Shown here piece by piece: positions 37,189 through 48,595 of a DNA stretch of 64,000 nucleotides. The stretch lies in NCBI GenBank assembly GCA_000328365.1, contig KB298688.1:496657-560656 (forward strand). The letters are read 5' to 3'. The notes under the pieces were generated by a model. The model saw nothing but the letters and a program-made list of their open reading frames with translations. It searched no databases and was not told the DNA's origin. Within the stretch, counting starts at the first letter, position 1. Each line of letters begins with the position of its first letter. Origin of the DNA: Capitella teleta (Eukaryota; Annelida; Polychaeta; Capitellidae). Made by a program: the position numbers and the translations under genes.

Positions 37189-40100
37189 CTCACTCATTCA
37201 CTCACTCTAAGGTTTTTTAGCAGTTAACCTAAGTAATTATTAGTTATAGTCATATAACTCATTAACTACTGGTGATAGTCAAAAACTTGTGGGCATCAAA
37301 GTTGTAGATCACATTTGTACGCATCTAATGGCGAAAAGTTTTTACTCGTAAATGTTTATAGTTAACGAGCTGTGATTAATTGAAAATTAAAATTCCTAAT
37401 TAAACAACGGGACTAGTGCCACTATGAAGCATGGTATCATGGCTTGGTTAATCATGATTTTCGTAGATAATTACTTACAAAGCTACAGTCCCACTAAGAA
37501 ACAACATTCAACGGGCGACTGTGACCTTGACCTTGACGTGACCTCTCCGAAAAATTTGTTGAAGCAGGATAACACGATGTCTCTGATATTTGGCATTTTT
37601 TTTTCCACAAAAGTGTAATTAAGTGCTAATTAAAGAGTGATTAGCTCATTTCTGTAATTAATGATCTTACACACTAGGTTTAAATACAAAATTTGTGCAC
37701 GTTGTTAATGTGCATTGAATGGTGAAAACTTTATTGAAAACCGAGCTGTATTCACGAAGTTATGAGCATGACTAGATTTTCACTTAATTGGCTCCTGTGA
37801 CCTTGACCTTCATCTAATTGATATAAAACTTCTTTCAGACCTGCGTCTGGATTCAATGCACATTGTGACGAAATTTTCAAAGCTCTACATGTATAAACAC
37901 CAACGAGCTTGTGAAGAATAAGTGAGTCACCCGCCGTTTCGCACGAATTATACATACTCGTCTACCCGACATAAAATTCATACATATAATGCGAGTAAAA
38001 ATACAGAAAGTTAAACCGAGCCCCAATTTGATAACAGATTATCAAATTGTGCGAAATTTGAGCGTTTTTGATTCGTCTAAACTGGAATCTGCGATTATCA
38101 CGTGAGCGGATGATAGGGTTGCCATGGCGACAGGTCACAGTAAAGACCACTTTTCATGAACGATGTCCCATCTTGTTTGTACCAGCTAACCTCCATGTCT
38201 ATGTCCATGCCAACGATGTTCATCCTCCTGTGGCCAGGACACATTTCTGATTCATATTCGATCAGAGATATAATTATGGCGCTATAATTGCGAGAGTGGA
38301 ACCTGCTTCAGGAATAGGAAAACGTGGAAGTTTCACATGAGATCCTACTGGTTTAGATTGTTGAGTCACAGGAAATAACCACGAAATATAATGAGATATA
38401 GTAAAATATCGCGAGTTATTCACTCAACTCTAACCCTCAAGTCTCAAGAAAATAAAGAGCAACTATGCCACTAAACAGTTTTTATAATTCTGGAAGTGTT
38501 GCTTTAAGCAGTTTTTAAAAACAAATTGTGCAGTTCATGTTACAAATCGTTTCAATAGGCTTGTTGTTTATATTCAAGCGAATCATGAGAGTTAATGGCA
38601 ACTATAAAGTTGTGGAATCTATTCTTTGGATAGCTTTGCCGATTTCTTGTCGGTTTGATAATTTGTTATACACTGATTAACCAAGCAAGGCTATGACTGA
38701 AACATCATGTTATTTTATGATGTGCACATGTGTTTATGTTGTGGCTATGCATTTTGACGGCTATAGCATGTAATATGGCGTACTGGTCCATTCGTGGACA
38801 CTATACATCAGTAATTAATTTAAGGTGTTTAAGGTGGTTAAGTATTTAATGTGTTATTGTGTGCAATTCATGATACAAACAGTAGCACTTCATCAAACGA
38901 CTCAATAATTATCCCGAGAGTATGCTTAACACCAATGCAAATGACAGAAAACGGATAACCCATTTTTGGTAATGTCCTGTTTCAGTCGAATTCTGATTCT
39001 AAATAGTCTTGCTCTGACGATGTTCAAGCATTAAAATTACCGTCTTGTAACGACGTCATTCAGTGATCATCAGCCTAAAGATCGTTTCATTGGTCGCTCG
39101 CTTGCCTCGGCTGTTTTCAAAATCTCGCTATTTATTTTTATAATATTTATTTTTAAAATCTGGCTACGGCCCTGTAAGCATTCTCCATTTTAAGGGCAAG
39201 CAGGATTCATGAAATATGTAGTGAAAAATGACTGCAAACTAAAGTCCAAAGACAAGAGTCTCACACGTATTTCGGGAAGCTTTGTGCTTGAGTCAAGTTG
39301 AGTCACAAGTCACCGATTTTTCCCTTCATGTTGTGTCTTTACCAGGAAGTGTCGCACTAAATAAGTTGGTATACTCATCCCCTTTTCTGTTCTATCCTTT
39401 TAATTTAGAGAAACGGGGCAGAGGATGGCCCCTACGACTCCCCGGTGGGCAGTGCAGTCCGTCTTGCTCGTCCACTTACACGTGTGCATGGCCCATATAC
39501 AGTGTGGATTTATGTTAACTGCATTAAGGTGGACATTGCACTTGCCATTTATAAGTATTCCTGACCAAATTTTGAGTTATATATTGCACACTAATATTCT
39601 ATTTTCATGACATACAAGATGCAGTCGGTGTTACCGGACACTCCACTGGACGCCTCTGCATATAGGGCTCAATTTGAAGCCACAATACATCACTGACTAC
39701 GTCTGTGAAGCAATAGGTTCCCTTTTTGGAACATTAAACCCAATCTCCAGCTCACTGAATAGAAAGCACAGGGATGGACAGGGAAGATGGTTGATGAGAC
39801 ATTGTGTCTTCTGATTGACAGAGTAATAATCTCTGAATATTTATAACTGTGTGGGAATACCATCTGATTGGTTCTTGTAAATAACGGTTGTGCATACGCA
39901 ATGGCAGATAGAATGCTATCTTTATACTGCGTGGTCTTCAAGTTGTTAACATAGGTTTAATATTCACAATGGGAAACAGTCTGTAACTTGAAACGATATG
40001 CCTGAAGTATTCAGCTATTTAAGGATGAATATTGATGAAGAATATTTCCCTTTTCATGGTACTCATTTATCTTCGTGCTTGCACGCCATGATCTTCTTTT

Positions 40101-41040
40101 CAAATGTCCCGATGAATGCAAGATTGACACGCGGCATAAATTATTGGCATCCTGTGCTTACATGAATAATTAGCTAATCATTGTCTCATAGTGAACATTT
40201 TCTTCCTTGCTTCGAAAAATATGGACTCATATATTTGTGTTGTATATACTCACGCAATCCAGAGAATTTTAGTTTTAGGAAATTTGTTTAAAGTGAGTAA
40301 TATGTTATTAATCATCGGTTTATTCCTGATAAGAATATATAATTACCTTAATATACAATAGCATTCTGGCTCCTGTACTTGAATTGACAGGTTGTCATTT
40401 TTTTTTCTTTGTTTTATTATTGTCTGAACCGTAAGCTATTTGGCACTTTCACCTTTTGTAGATTTCTCTTTTTATTTTTTTTTCTCTTTGCATTTCAATC
40501 AATGTTAAATTATTCATCGACATTTCTCCAATAAATCATTTTGCAATTTTCCAATTAACCTTTCAAGGCGAATTGAGCAATTTTTTCTGTCGTAGTGTAA
40601 ATCTCGGAATCCCTGGCATCCTTATAAGCCGGCTCTCCTGAAACGCTTCGAACTGCACATGTACAGTGGATATGCAATAGACTATAATTACCACAATCCA
40701 ATCTCCCTTTGCTTGCTTGTTGAATAGCGTTAATATGCAATGCAACTGATGAGAGGATAATGTGATTGTGTTATTTCACGGAACTATCGGGTTCCCTTTT
40801 GTTATTCTAACTAAACAAGGAAAGTCAATTAGTTTTACAAAAGTAGAAACACCCGTGCATCTTGGCTCTATAATCTTCAAAGTCGCCCCGTTATTTTATA
40901 GCGGCAGCTGATTGTAGCGTGGTCAGCGGTCGGCATAAATTTCGAGGTCGCAGCTCCATTTCTGAGTTCAGCTGGTCCGCTATCCTTGATTAGAAAATCC
41001 TTGCCTTGTCACGGTGCCCTTTGCGACACAACAATCTACG
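37189..41040. other. Non-coding DNA within duplicated unit A
   Basis: No gene recognised. Apart from the X-box at 38118 and GTGACCTTGACC-type words at 37528-37546 and 37796-37810, I see only AT-rich unique-looking sequence. The matching interval of unit C (54.7-56.1 kb) is much shorter, so this stretch has gained DNA or unit C has lost it. Confidence 0.4.
38118..38131. promoter_or_regulatory. RFX X-box, unit A
   Basis: GTTGCCATGGCGAC fits the RFX consensus. It lies between island 4 and the MORE-like site of unit A; the X-box at 55020 has the same relative place in unit C, and the adjoining bases (GG before, AGGT after) are also similar. Confidence 0.5.
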
Positions 41041-41140
41041 ACCTCACACATTGTGTGCTCAATTAGGGGCTCCTCTTTGGCGATATTTCAAGGGTCATGA
41101 CCCGTTATGAATATTCATAAAGCAGGAATTGTTGAGTCGT
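41040..41140 (+). promoter_or_regulatory. Duplicated module with POU-dimer (MORE-like) site, unit A
   Basis: ATGAATATTCAT at 41107-41118 is a palindrome of the MORE type bound by POU-factor dimers. The preceding bases (GGGTCATGACCC) are themselves palindromic. The whole segment aligns with 56085-56190 of unit C. A related ATCAATATTCAT is at 41495-41506. Factor binding is inferred. Confidence 0.5.
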
Positions 41141-42039
41141 TGTTATACATATGGCTTAGTCATTTGATTGCGTGTTGTATTGATGTGTTTTGCATGGCAA
41201 TCGGTTTGCCTCCAATGGTGTAACCCATGCACTATCTGAAGTGATCCAACAGTCACGTATCTGCCTTTTAATGCTGACACTGACTCGATATGAAACGACC
41301 CCAAATCAATTGGTATGTCAGGCTTATCCTCTGAAAAAGTTCGATTCACCGTGGTGAAAATGGAAATAATCATGTAAAATCCGATCTTTTTCGGTGATTG
41401 AGGGACGACTATTTGAATGCAAGTGACGTACGATCATGAAACGATGTCCAGAGCAAGCCAATCGTCTGTGACCTCAAAATGAGGCAGCAACCTCATCAAT
41501 ATTCATGATTCTCAAATTCCCACAAGAAATCGTGCAATTGCTGGTCAGCTTTATTTTGGTTCTAGGAGGAATATAGGCCAACATTAGCTTAAATCACGGT
41601 TTCTTGCATGTCATTTAATCGTAATCTGCCTAAGATGGTTCTTGATAATCGTTTTTAAGAGATCCGAGGTTTTACTAACATTTATGTTGGAATAAATTGA
41701 CAAAAATAACAAAAAAATAACACGGTAATTTCTCAGAATGTTTAAAATTGTGTATGGACTGCTGTGATTAGTGATTTGGTGTTACGTTCTATGCGAATAT
41801 GCACACTGTTGACACCCATGTCAGGTGCAAATATGCATATTCCGAGTATATTAATGTATCTTGTAATAACGATAAAGGAATTCAACTGATTCCTCTCATT
41901 GATTTCTGCACAGAGAATGATGAGCTCCGCCATGCACATGCTTATGTAACGAAATATGGACTTCCATCTCAACTGAACGTAACACCAAAGCTACTGACAT
42001 CAATTCTGGATAATACATAGACGCATCCTTAGCTTTCAT

Positions 42040-42105
42040 GAAATGCAACTCAGATGACGTCATCAACGTGATAATCCTCTACGTTGGGACTATAATTATC
42101 TTCCG
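42040..42105 (+). promoter_or_regulatory. Duplicated CRE module, unit A
   Basis: A perfect CRE TGACGTCA (42055-42062) is followed by about 45 bp (TGATAATCCTCTACGTT, then GGGACTATAA) that align with 56333-56380 of unit C, where the CRE is also kept. A further aligned patch follows at 42662-42720 (unit C: 56468-56525). Confidence 0.55.
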
Positions 42106-43000
42106 TATGTATACAGACGATCAGATGAAATCATCACCATGGGAACCGATTTGAGTTTACACTATATAAGGGAACTATCTTCCTTCAAAATTGCCACAAG
42201 CTGGATGAGAATACGGTTAACTGAAGACAAAAGGCAAAACGGCTCAAATTGCTGGCCAGATTGCAGTATAGGGAATCCCTATTGCAATCGCTTGTTCTCT
42301 GGGCACAAGTGCGCAGGGAGGGTGCACAGGGGTATGTGCTGCCTTGGCCATCAAGGGCTTTATGTGGCATTAGCAGCAGATGTTCTCCTCACTAGAGGCA
42401 CAATCATAACTTCCGCTTGTGTTGATGCTGAGCTCTCAGCTTTTATAGAGTCTATAGAGTCTATAGGGTCTCTTCCAGCGATCCGACATCCACATATCGT
42501 CACACAATCTCCGACATGTCTTCCTTATAGCTCGAATACAATCAACGCCTTCTCGCTGATCAATCACTTTTATACATTCACACCTTTCTAAATCTGGTCA
42601 CACAGCAATATTCGCAGCGATCAAAGAGAGGACCATAACCTGATTATCTCCTTATCTGACGACCTGTCCTTTTGACCTTGAATGACCTCAGCTCGTGCGC
42701 TGTCATGTGATGCTTTCAACCTTTTGCGTTTAATTTGAATGGACGATGTCTGAGATTGACTGACACGATCCCTGGGAGAACATTACAGCCCTGCGCCAAC
42801 AAACACTACTTCATTGTGGCTTATTAAGTGTTGAGATGGACAGTGATGTTTAGTAATGGATGTGTTTCAATTACTATTACTGGGTGTACATTGTGCTGAT
42901 ACCATAACTGTGGCCTGATGCTAGCGGAATGAACGGCATATGTCAGCCATCGTTCAGAATCCCCATGAAGGTCGGATGCAGAAATAGCAAAACAAAAAAG

Positions 43001-43213
43001 CATCTGCGTTTGGGACAGCCTGTTGGCTCACACTGGCCTTTGTCCAAGACTGATAGGTCATTTGCTCTCTGATTACTGACCACGCCATCTGATCCCAGCA
43101 CGGACCTTGAGTTCTCAATTTAGAGCCCCTCGCAGAGCCGATTCATTTGCTGAGCGGCTTCGCTGGCAGAGGCAGACGCTTCAGTGGAGCTATCGAGGAA
43201 ATCCTCACAAATA
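43001..43213 (+). repeat. Conserved island 2, unit A copy
   Basis: About 210 bp shared with 50960-51171 at roughly 5 differences including one single-base indel; a diverged third copy of only the first 60 bp is at 56780-56845. The 5' end can fold: TTGGGACAGCC ... TTGTCCAAG, with a small AGCC/GGCT hairpin inside. No conserved reading frame is convincing. Identity unknown. Confidence 0.75.
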
Positions 43214-43804
43214 ACTCCGGGGCTATTGGCTGAGAATGCGGTGCTCTTTATGCTACAACGTTATTGGTTTATCTTATTAGGGTGGAATTAAGACTGAAAG
43301 CTGATATGAAGCAGGCGATTTCTACTATAGACAGACAAAATGTGGTATGTTATGCTTATACAATAATGTTATTAATGTCACTGTTACAATACTACACTGA
43401 GTTTGATTCACATAATTTCGGTTAGTGAATTTATGCAGTTTTGAAATAACCAAATGTGGGGTGAGTAATATGATCGTGAAAATTCTTGATCATAACGCGC
43501 TCATTGATCATAATGCGCTAGCTGTTCATTACGTTGCAATGCGTATCTATGCCGAGTTTGGAGAACGAGATTCAAAATGAATAATCGAAAATGAAAAAAA
43601 AAAACAGAATTGATGATGATACACTGGGATTCTTGGTGAATATGTTTACCATTACGAGGCACCTTTGACGCTTCACCTCATTAGGACGCCAACCACCTAT
43701 TTGACATTTCATGTCACTTGGACGATTTGCATCGTTGCTAAAACGATGAAATTTGATGATAGCAATGCTCAAGGCTCAGCATCTTATTCTGTTGCCACAT
43801 CGCT

Positions 43805-44250
43805 TGTTTCAATGCTGACCGACCTTTTTGGGCAAACGGAATGGTATCCGATTTCAGATATGGGCGATCTCCAAGGGAGTCTAAGGTATTGAATTAGCCG
43901 TAAATTTAGATGAGCTAGCGTTCCTCTGCTTGCGTCGAGCCAATATACTGTTTGATTTGTGAATTTAGAAGAGATGCTTTAAAAACAAGATAGAAATAGT
44001 ACAGGATGGAATAGGACAGAGAAATGGTTCAATGCACTCTTCATAAATATTCATAGGCGGAGCAGAAAAAGAAGGCAAGTTGAGCAGAATATGTGTTCTG
44101 ACGGGAAAATTGATGCATCAGAACTAGGTTCAAAGGTCATTATGAATATTCATGTGTTAATTAAAGTTAGGTGTCCATCTGGCTTTGGGAAGCGGGCTTT
44201 CGCAATGTCCTCTTCATTTACATTTTCTTGGCAGACAAATCCCATTTGCT
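43805..44250 (+). promoter_or_regulatory. Duplicated block with paired MORE-like sites, unit A
   Basis: This block aligns with 57025-57700 (unit C), and its right half with 62640-62880 (unit D). Shared words include AATGGTATC, AAATTTAGATGAGCT, GTTGAGCAGAATATG and TTCTGACGGGAAAAT. Two POU-dimer-like sites, ATAAATATTCAT (44043-44054) and ATGAATATTCAT (44142-44153), lie 99 bp apart and bracket the best-conserved part. Function as an enhancer is inferred. Confidence 0.55.
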
Positions 44251-44394
44251 GTCAAATGTGGAATCTTTGATAAATTGCAAATTGATTGGGAATAGATACA
44301 AACATATGCCTCATTTCAGAGCAGAGACAGCCGTATGCACGTGTCAATATGTATGTCCCTGGACCCTGAGTGTCTACTCAGAGTTTTCTGTGGT

Positions 44395-44529
44395 TTTTCG
44401 TGTGATTCCAGTCACACGTGGAGCTCCTGTGTTCAATGGACGAGGCTTCAAATCCTTTCACCGTGTGTCCTCCAGATAAAGCATTCGGAAACATGGCCAG
44501 AAAGTCAACTGACCGCCCCCTGCAAAAGA
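44395..44529 (+). repeat. Conserved island 1, unit A copy (135 bp)
   Basis: Every one of these 135 bases is identical to 62884-63018, 18.5 kb away, although the DNA directly before it is diverged and that after it does not match. It opens with a perfect hairpin CGTGTGA-TTCCAG-TCACACG, followed by the palindrome GGAGCTCC. Open frames exist in more than one frame, so protein coding is not shown. A structured RNA, a regulatory element or recent gene conversion would each explain it. Confidence 0.8.
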
Positions 44530-45990
44530 CATGCCGTGGAATAAAGGGTCACCGACCAGTGATGTTGCTTTTCGCTTTTGTGGGTTGAGGACAAGGCTGT
44601 TGTATTCGATTAGATCAATGTGCCTTTTAGATGTCGCATAAATATTGCTGGACCTCCATCAGTCTATTATATGGTCGCAAATCATCTCAATTTCTGTGAT
44701 TCAGTGAACCGAGTTTGAAAAGAAACTTCTCGAGAAACCAATGATTGCTTATGAATTGACTCGAGCACTGACGAGAGCAGCCTCGAGGTGTACAACACCA
44801 GTAACTTCACTTTGCTTCTGCGGTTTATCGGTGCTTGATGCGTCTTTGTGAATCTCATCAATTGGATGCTCCTGGCTTCGTTGTTCGATTAAATTTTTGA
44901 ACGAATGCGATGATCGATAACTGACCCTCAAGGACCAAGATGACCACATTCATTCTGATGCAGAGGCTATACGGGGTTATTGTAACAGTGGGTAGGCACT
45001 CCAGTACTGGTGTTGGTCAGTTGAAATTTGGAATAAAAAAGATCACCGGAATATCGATATGCTTATATATAAATAACCAGCACACTCGTAAATACGTGTA
45101 TTATTGATACATAGCTGCATTGTCGAAAATTGATTGATGACCAGTTTAATGCATCATAATATGTGCCACACTTTGATGCGGCGTCGGATTTGCAGCGGAT
45201 TTGGCGGCGTCCTCGTAGAAAGTCCCGATTGAATCGAATGTGTTGGGTTCCCCAGACAATAATATCCTCAATCACACTTAATCTATGTTCAGTTGAATAG
45301 AACTACAAGGTACATTAATTGCTGCATTGAGTTAAATAAGATTGCGGGCAAAAGTTACAAAGCATTCTCAAACAACTGATATGCTTGGCATATGATTGTC
45401 ATTCAAACCGAGACTTGCACGCCTTTAAGCAACTCCTATTTGCTAACGAACTAATGTTTCACGACTAGTTGTCCAGATGCTGAAGTATTGTATCAATTCT
45501 AGATACTAAAGAATCGCCATGGCACAATAACCCTGTACCAATATCGGTTTCAGCAGTATCTACCCCTGAGTAATAGACATTAAGTGAATTAGGTCAGGTT
45601 TTGAATTTTTCAATGCTGCACGCAGAATCCGAAGATTAAACTTAGTCGTGAGCTGAGCAATCATGCATCATATTCAATTGCTATGAGTGAGGTGAATAAA
45701 ATAATATGCTAGGAGATAATAAGCTGTGCAGAGGGCAATATTATATTATATGTTTTGTTCTTGACTACCGTAGACGATTGGTGGGCTTAGGGCCTATAGG
45801 TTCATTGTTTTAGTCCTAAGAAACATACATAAGACCAATTTATTCAGATATAACTGTGGCTTTGAATAATAATAATATTATAATCAATCATTCATTATGT
45901 TTATTGTCCTCAAAACAAAATTACACAATTAGCCAATAACCTAAATCATTCAAAATCAGATTAATTACAATGGAAATGACTGTTCTATTA
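44530..45990. other. Non-coding DNA in unit A
   Basis: AT-rich sequence without a recognisable gene or element. No counterpart was recognised in the other units. Confidence 0.35.
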
Positions 45991-46340
45991 GTAATGTGCA
46001 AACATAACATTTGCTGCCCAATAGTGAGTGCTCTTTGTCTTTTACAAATGGAATCCAAAGCGGAGCAATCAGTTGTCAACAAACATACATGGTGTCGAAT
46101 TCACTATATTTCAAACAATTGCCTGTCAACTTCACCACACACTGAACAGTTTTCTATTTGCAATTAATGAAGGTTTCATTTCAACAATATGTTTCTCACC
46201 AGTGCGTGGTTTGTTTTCATGTTCACTTCACTTAATAAGTGAATCCATTATTGACCAAACGAAGGTGGCATGCTGTGAATTCTCAGTCCTTTATATGTTA
46301 TAAGAGTAATCATGTCTCACCAACATCAGTCACAGTAGGA
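45990..46340 (+). repeat. Diverged duplicated segment before island 3, unit A
   Basis: Alignable with 51395-51580 of unit B: both have a TGGAATCC..A.GC.AAGCAATCAGTT-like stretch, CAATT.CTTGTCAA and TATTTGC..T, then ACATTTCAACA-type words, but with many substitutions and indels. It links island 2 to island 3 in both units. Confidence 0.5.
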
Positions 46341-46633
46341 TATGTCGATAATTTCTCATCTTTGCATTCGGTAAAAGCGTTTTCTCACTTTCGCTTATTC
46401 ACTTGATTAGGTCCTAAAGCTTCATGCCTAAATGCGAAATTATTCTGTCAGCTGAATCACCTGCTTTGTGCCAAGAGTCACTCTCAGTTTGGCCACTTTT
46501 CCAAATGTATTCTTATTGTTTTGGTGCTTTCCCACTTTGAATTTGCAATTAGTTACTCTCAAAAGAGAAATGAAATGAACAAAGTCAACAATACTCAGAG
46601 TGCCTTTGTGTGTACGCACTATGAGGCCGACAT

Positions 46634-46812
46634 GTACGTTGGATGACTGTCGTTGTAGCTGAGTGGAAGGGATGGAGGCAAGAATTAGCCTCAACGTCCC
46701 TCCAGAGGCATCTGAAGAAGCAAAGCACCTCCGCTGTGTCAACACTCACCATGCAAATGTCTCAGTCAAATTATGGCTCAGTGGAAGAACGTGAGCACTT
46801 GGTTTGGTGAGG
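46634..46812 (+). repeat. Conserved island 3, unit A copy
   Basis: Three-copy island (also 51910-52093 and 58400-58554). From 46681 on, copies A and B differ at only 3 of about 131 positions. It includes a small hairpin GAGGC-AAGAATTA-GCCTC and a perfect octamer ATGCAAAT at 46751-46758 (changed to ATTCAAAT in copy C). No frame is open across all three copies with a shared start and stop. Confidence 0.75.
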
Positions 46813-48319
46813 AATCGCGGAATGAGTGCACAATACCAAATTGCCATTTCAAGTTCTACGATAATGGAAAGTGGGTCGATCAAATCACCATGAACCTTTA
46901 GTAATACTAGCTAAGGGTAAACATGCTTTCTGTGGTGTTATTTACAAACATTACACCGGGTGACAATATTGTTTCAGTCATCATCAAACATTACAAATAC
47001 TTAAAAGTTTGGTGAAGCAATGCCAGTTTGTCCGTTGATCAATTAGCACGTTAACTGGACAAGCAGAATATCCGTATCTACCTCGTGAATGATATTTTAA
47101 AGATCAACGATGTACTAAATTCCATATGAGTTGGTTACTATAACAACCAAACCTGCTCTGTTGGGCGTTGTCCACTTGTCCATCAGGTTAGCAAGATGAT
47201 TTCTCGCCGTGCTTTGATATCCGGATGAGTCAATCGGTTCATTAGGAGTTATCTTCGATATATCTGCGATATTTGATGTTTTTCTTTTTCGTAATCTCTA
47301 TTACCATCGTAAGTACTCGAAACCACCCCAAAAACAACACAAGAAGGAAATGTAGCCGTGCTTTTCCTCTCGCTTCTTGTGTTGTTTTCAGCCGTGACAT
47401 GAAAGACACTTGCATCGGCAATCTACGCGGTTTCTTAGAAAAGTCATATATTTCAATTTGTCCGATGTGTCAGTCGAGTAGATTGATTGAGCGACGTACT
47501 GTGATTAATCAAGAAGTTTCTATGCTATCCCGTTAATTATTCAGCGTTTCATGCATTGAAGAAACAATATTTCTACATATGATTGCGATTGTGATAGAGG
47601 AACAAAAATAAAAACATCAATATTCTGGGATTTTTGGCTTAATGGCCGCAGCGGAGAAATGATGTCAACTGACAGCGGAAGTGGCTCTTAGGCCCCGGAA
47701 TCAATGCGAACATCGCTTCCGCATTTCTTCTTTAATGGACCAATAAAATCACAGCTACAAGTTACCATTGCACATGCGCACTGAATCCATAAAGTTGTCC
47801 TGACCTTGAACTCCATCTGCCCTTTTAATGCTCATTATCTGCCAATATGATGATTTGTCTCAAATGGAAGTTCGATCTTTTAGAGTCTGAATGTAATTCT
47901 AATTTCATTTTATTATCTCGGGTATACTCTTCACTTGGGTCTCAGCGTGATGCACCATCGTGAATTATGAGTGGATAAATCACGCTCATGGGTCACACGT
48001 GTCATAACGGCCCTTTTCTCGCTTGATTGGTGCGTTTTGGTTACCGATGGAACGGCGCCGCTAATTGGCTGGAGGGTCAACATCTTGGCCAATCACCGCT
48101 CGGTATATCAAGATTAATAAAATGACAGACATGTTAGAATTTTTGAGAAGAGAAGTCAGGTCTTACACCACAGAATACTGCAACGTTTATCTCCTTTTAT
48201 ACATCTATTTTGATACAACCAACAACATGCTTCAGATATGCCTCGGAGCCGCAAAAGTATCATGACTAATGAAACTGACAAAATGGTATACATGTAGATC
48301 GCATGATAAAATTACCATT
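46813..48319. other. Spacer between units A and B, left part
   Basis: No gene recognised. It contains the X-box at 47134 and a GC-richer patch at about 47640-47720. Confidence 0.35.
47134..47147. promoter_or_regulatory. RFX X-box
   Basis: GTTACTATAACAAC fits the RFX consensus at all constrained positions; it stands 320 bp after island 3 of unit A. Confidence 0.4.
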
Positions 48320-48595
48320 CACTGGTTCAGTGGTCATATATCTATGACACAGGCACATACACACCTATGTCAGGTGGTATCTCATTGGCTGCTATTTATA
48401 GTAACATTCAGTCAACAGGTCGTATTCAGCAAATACTGTGAATTCATTTTCACTCGCCTCGCCTTGTGAGCCATCTTGGGAATTCTGAGTGACGTCGACG
48501 TCATGTAAAATCGAGTGATATGGATGTACCAAAATAGGGGTGAGTTTTTATCGGTGTGTGCCGGTGCTTCTTTTCAGTGGCGCCGGAGATCAGTG
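48320..48595 (-). mobile_element. Short non-autonomous DNA transposon (MITE-like), copy 2
   Basis: 276 bp, reverse-oriented relative to the copy at 9931-10207 and homologous from end to end. The flanks carry a likely target-site duplication, AAATTACC on both sides (8 bp, with 2-3 ambiguous bases between it and the CACTG ends), which favours an hAT-like insertion. No coding capacity. Confidence 0.7.

Noticed and set aside
42139-42591. 150-codon ORF in unit A
   Set aside because: Not preserved in the matching part of unit C and no domain recognised.
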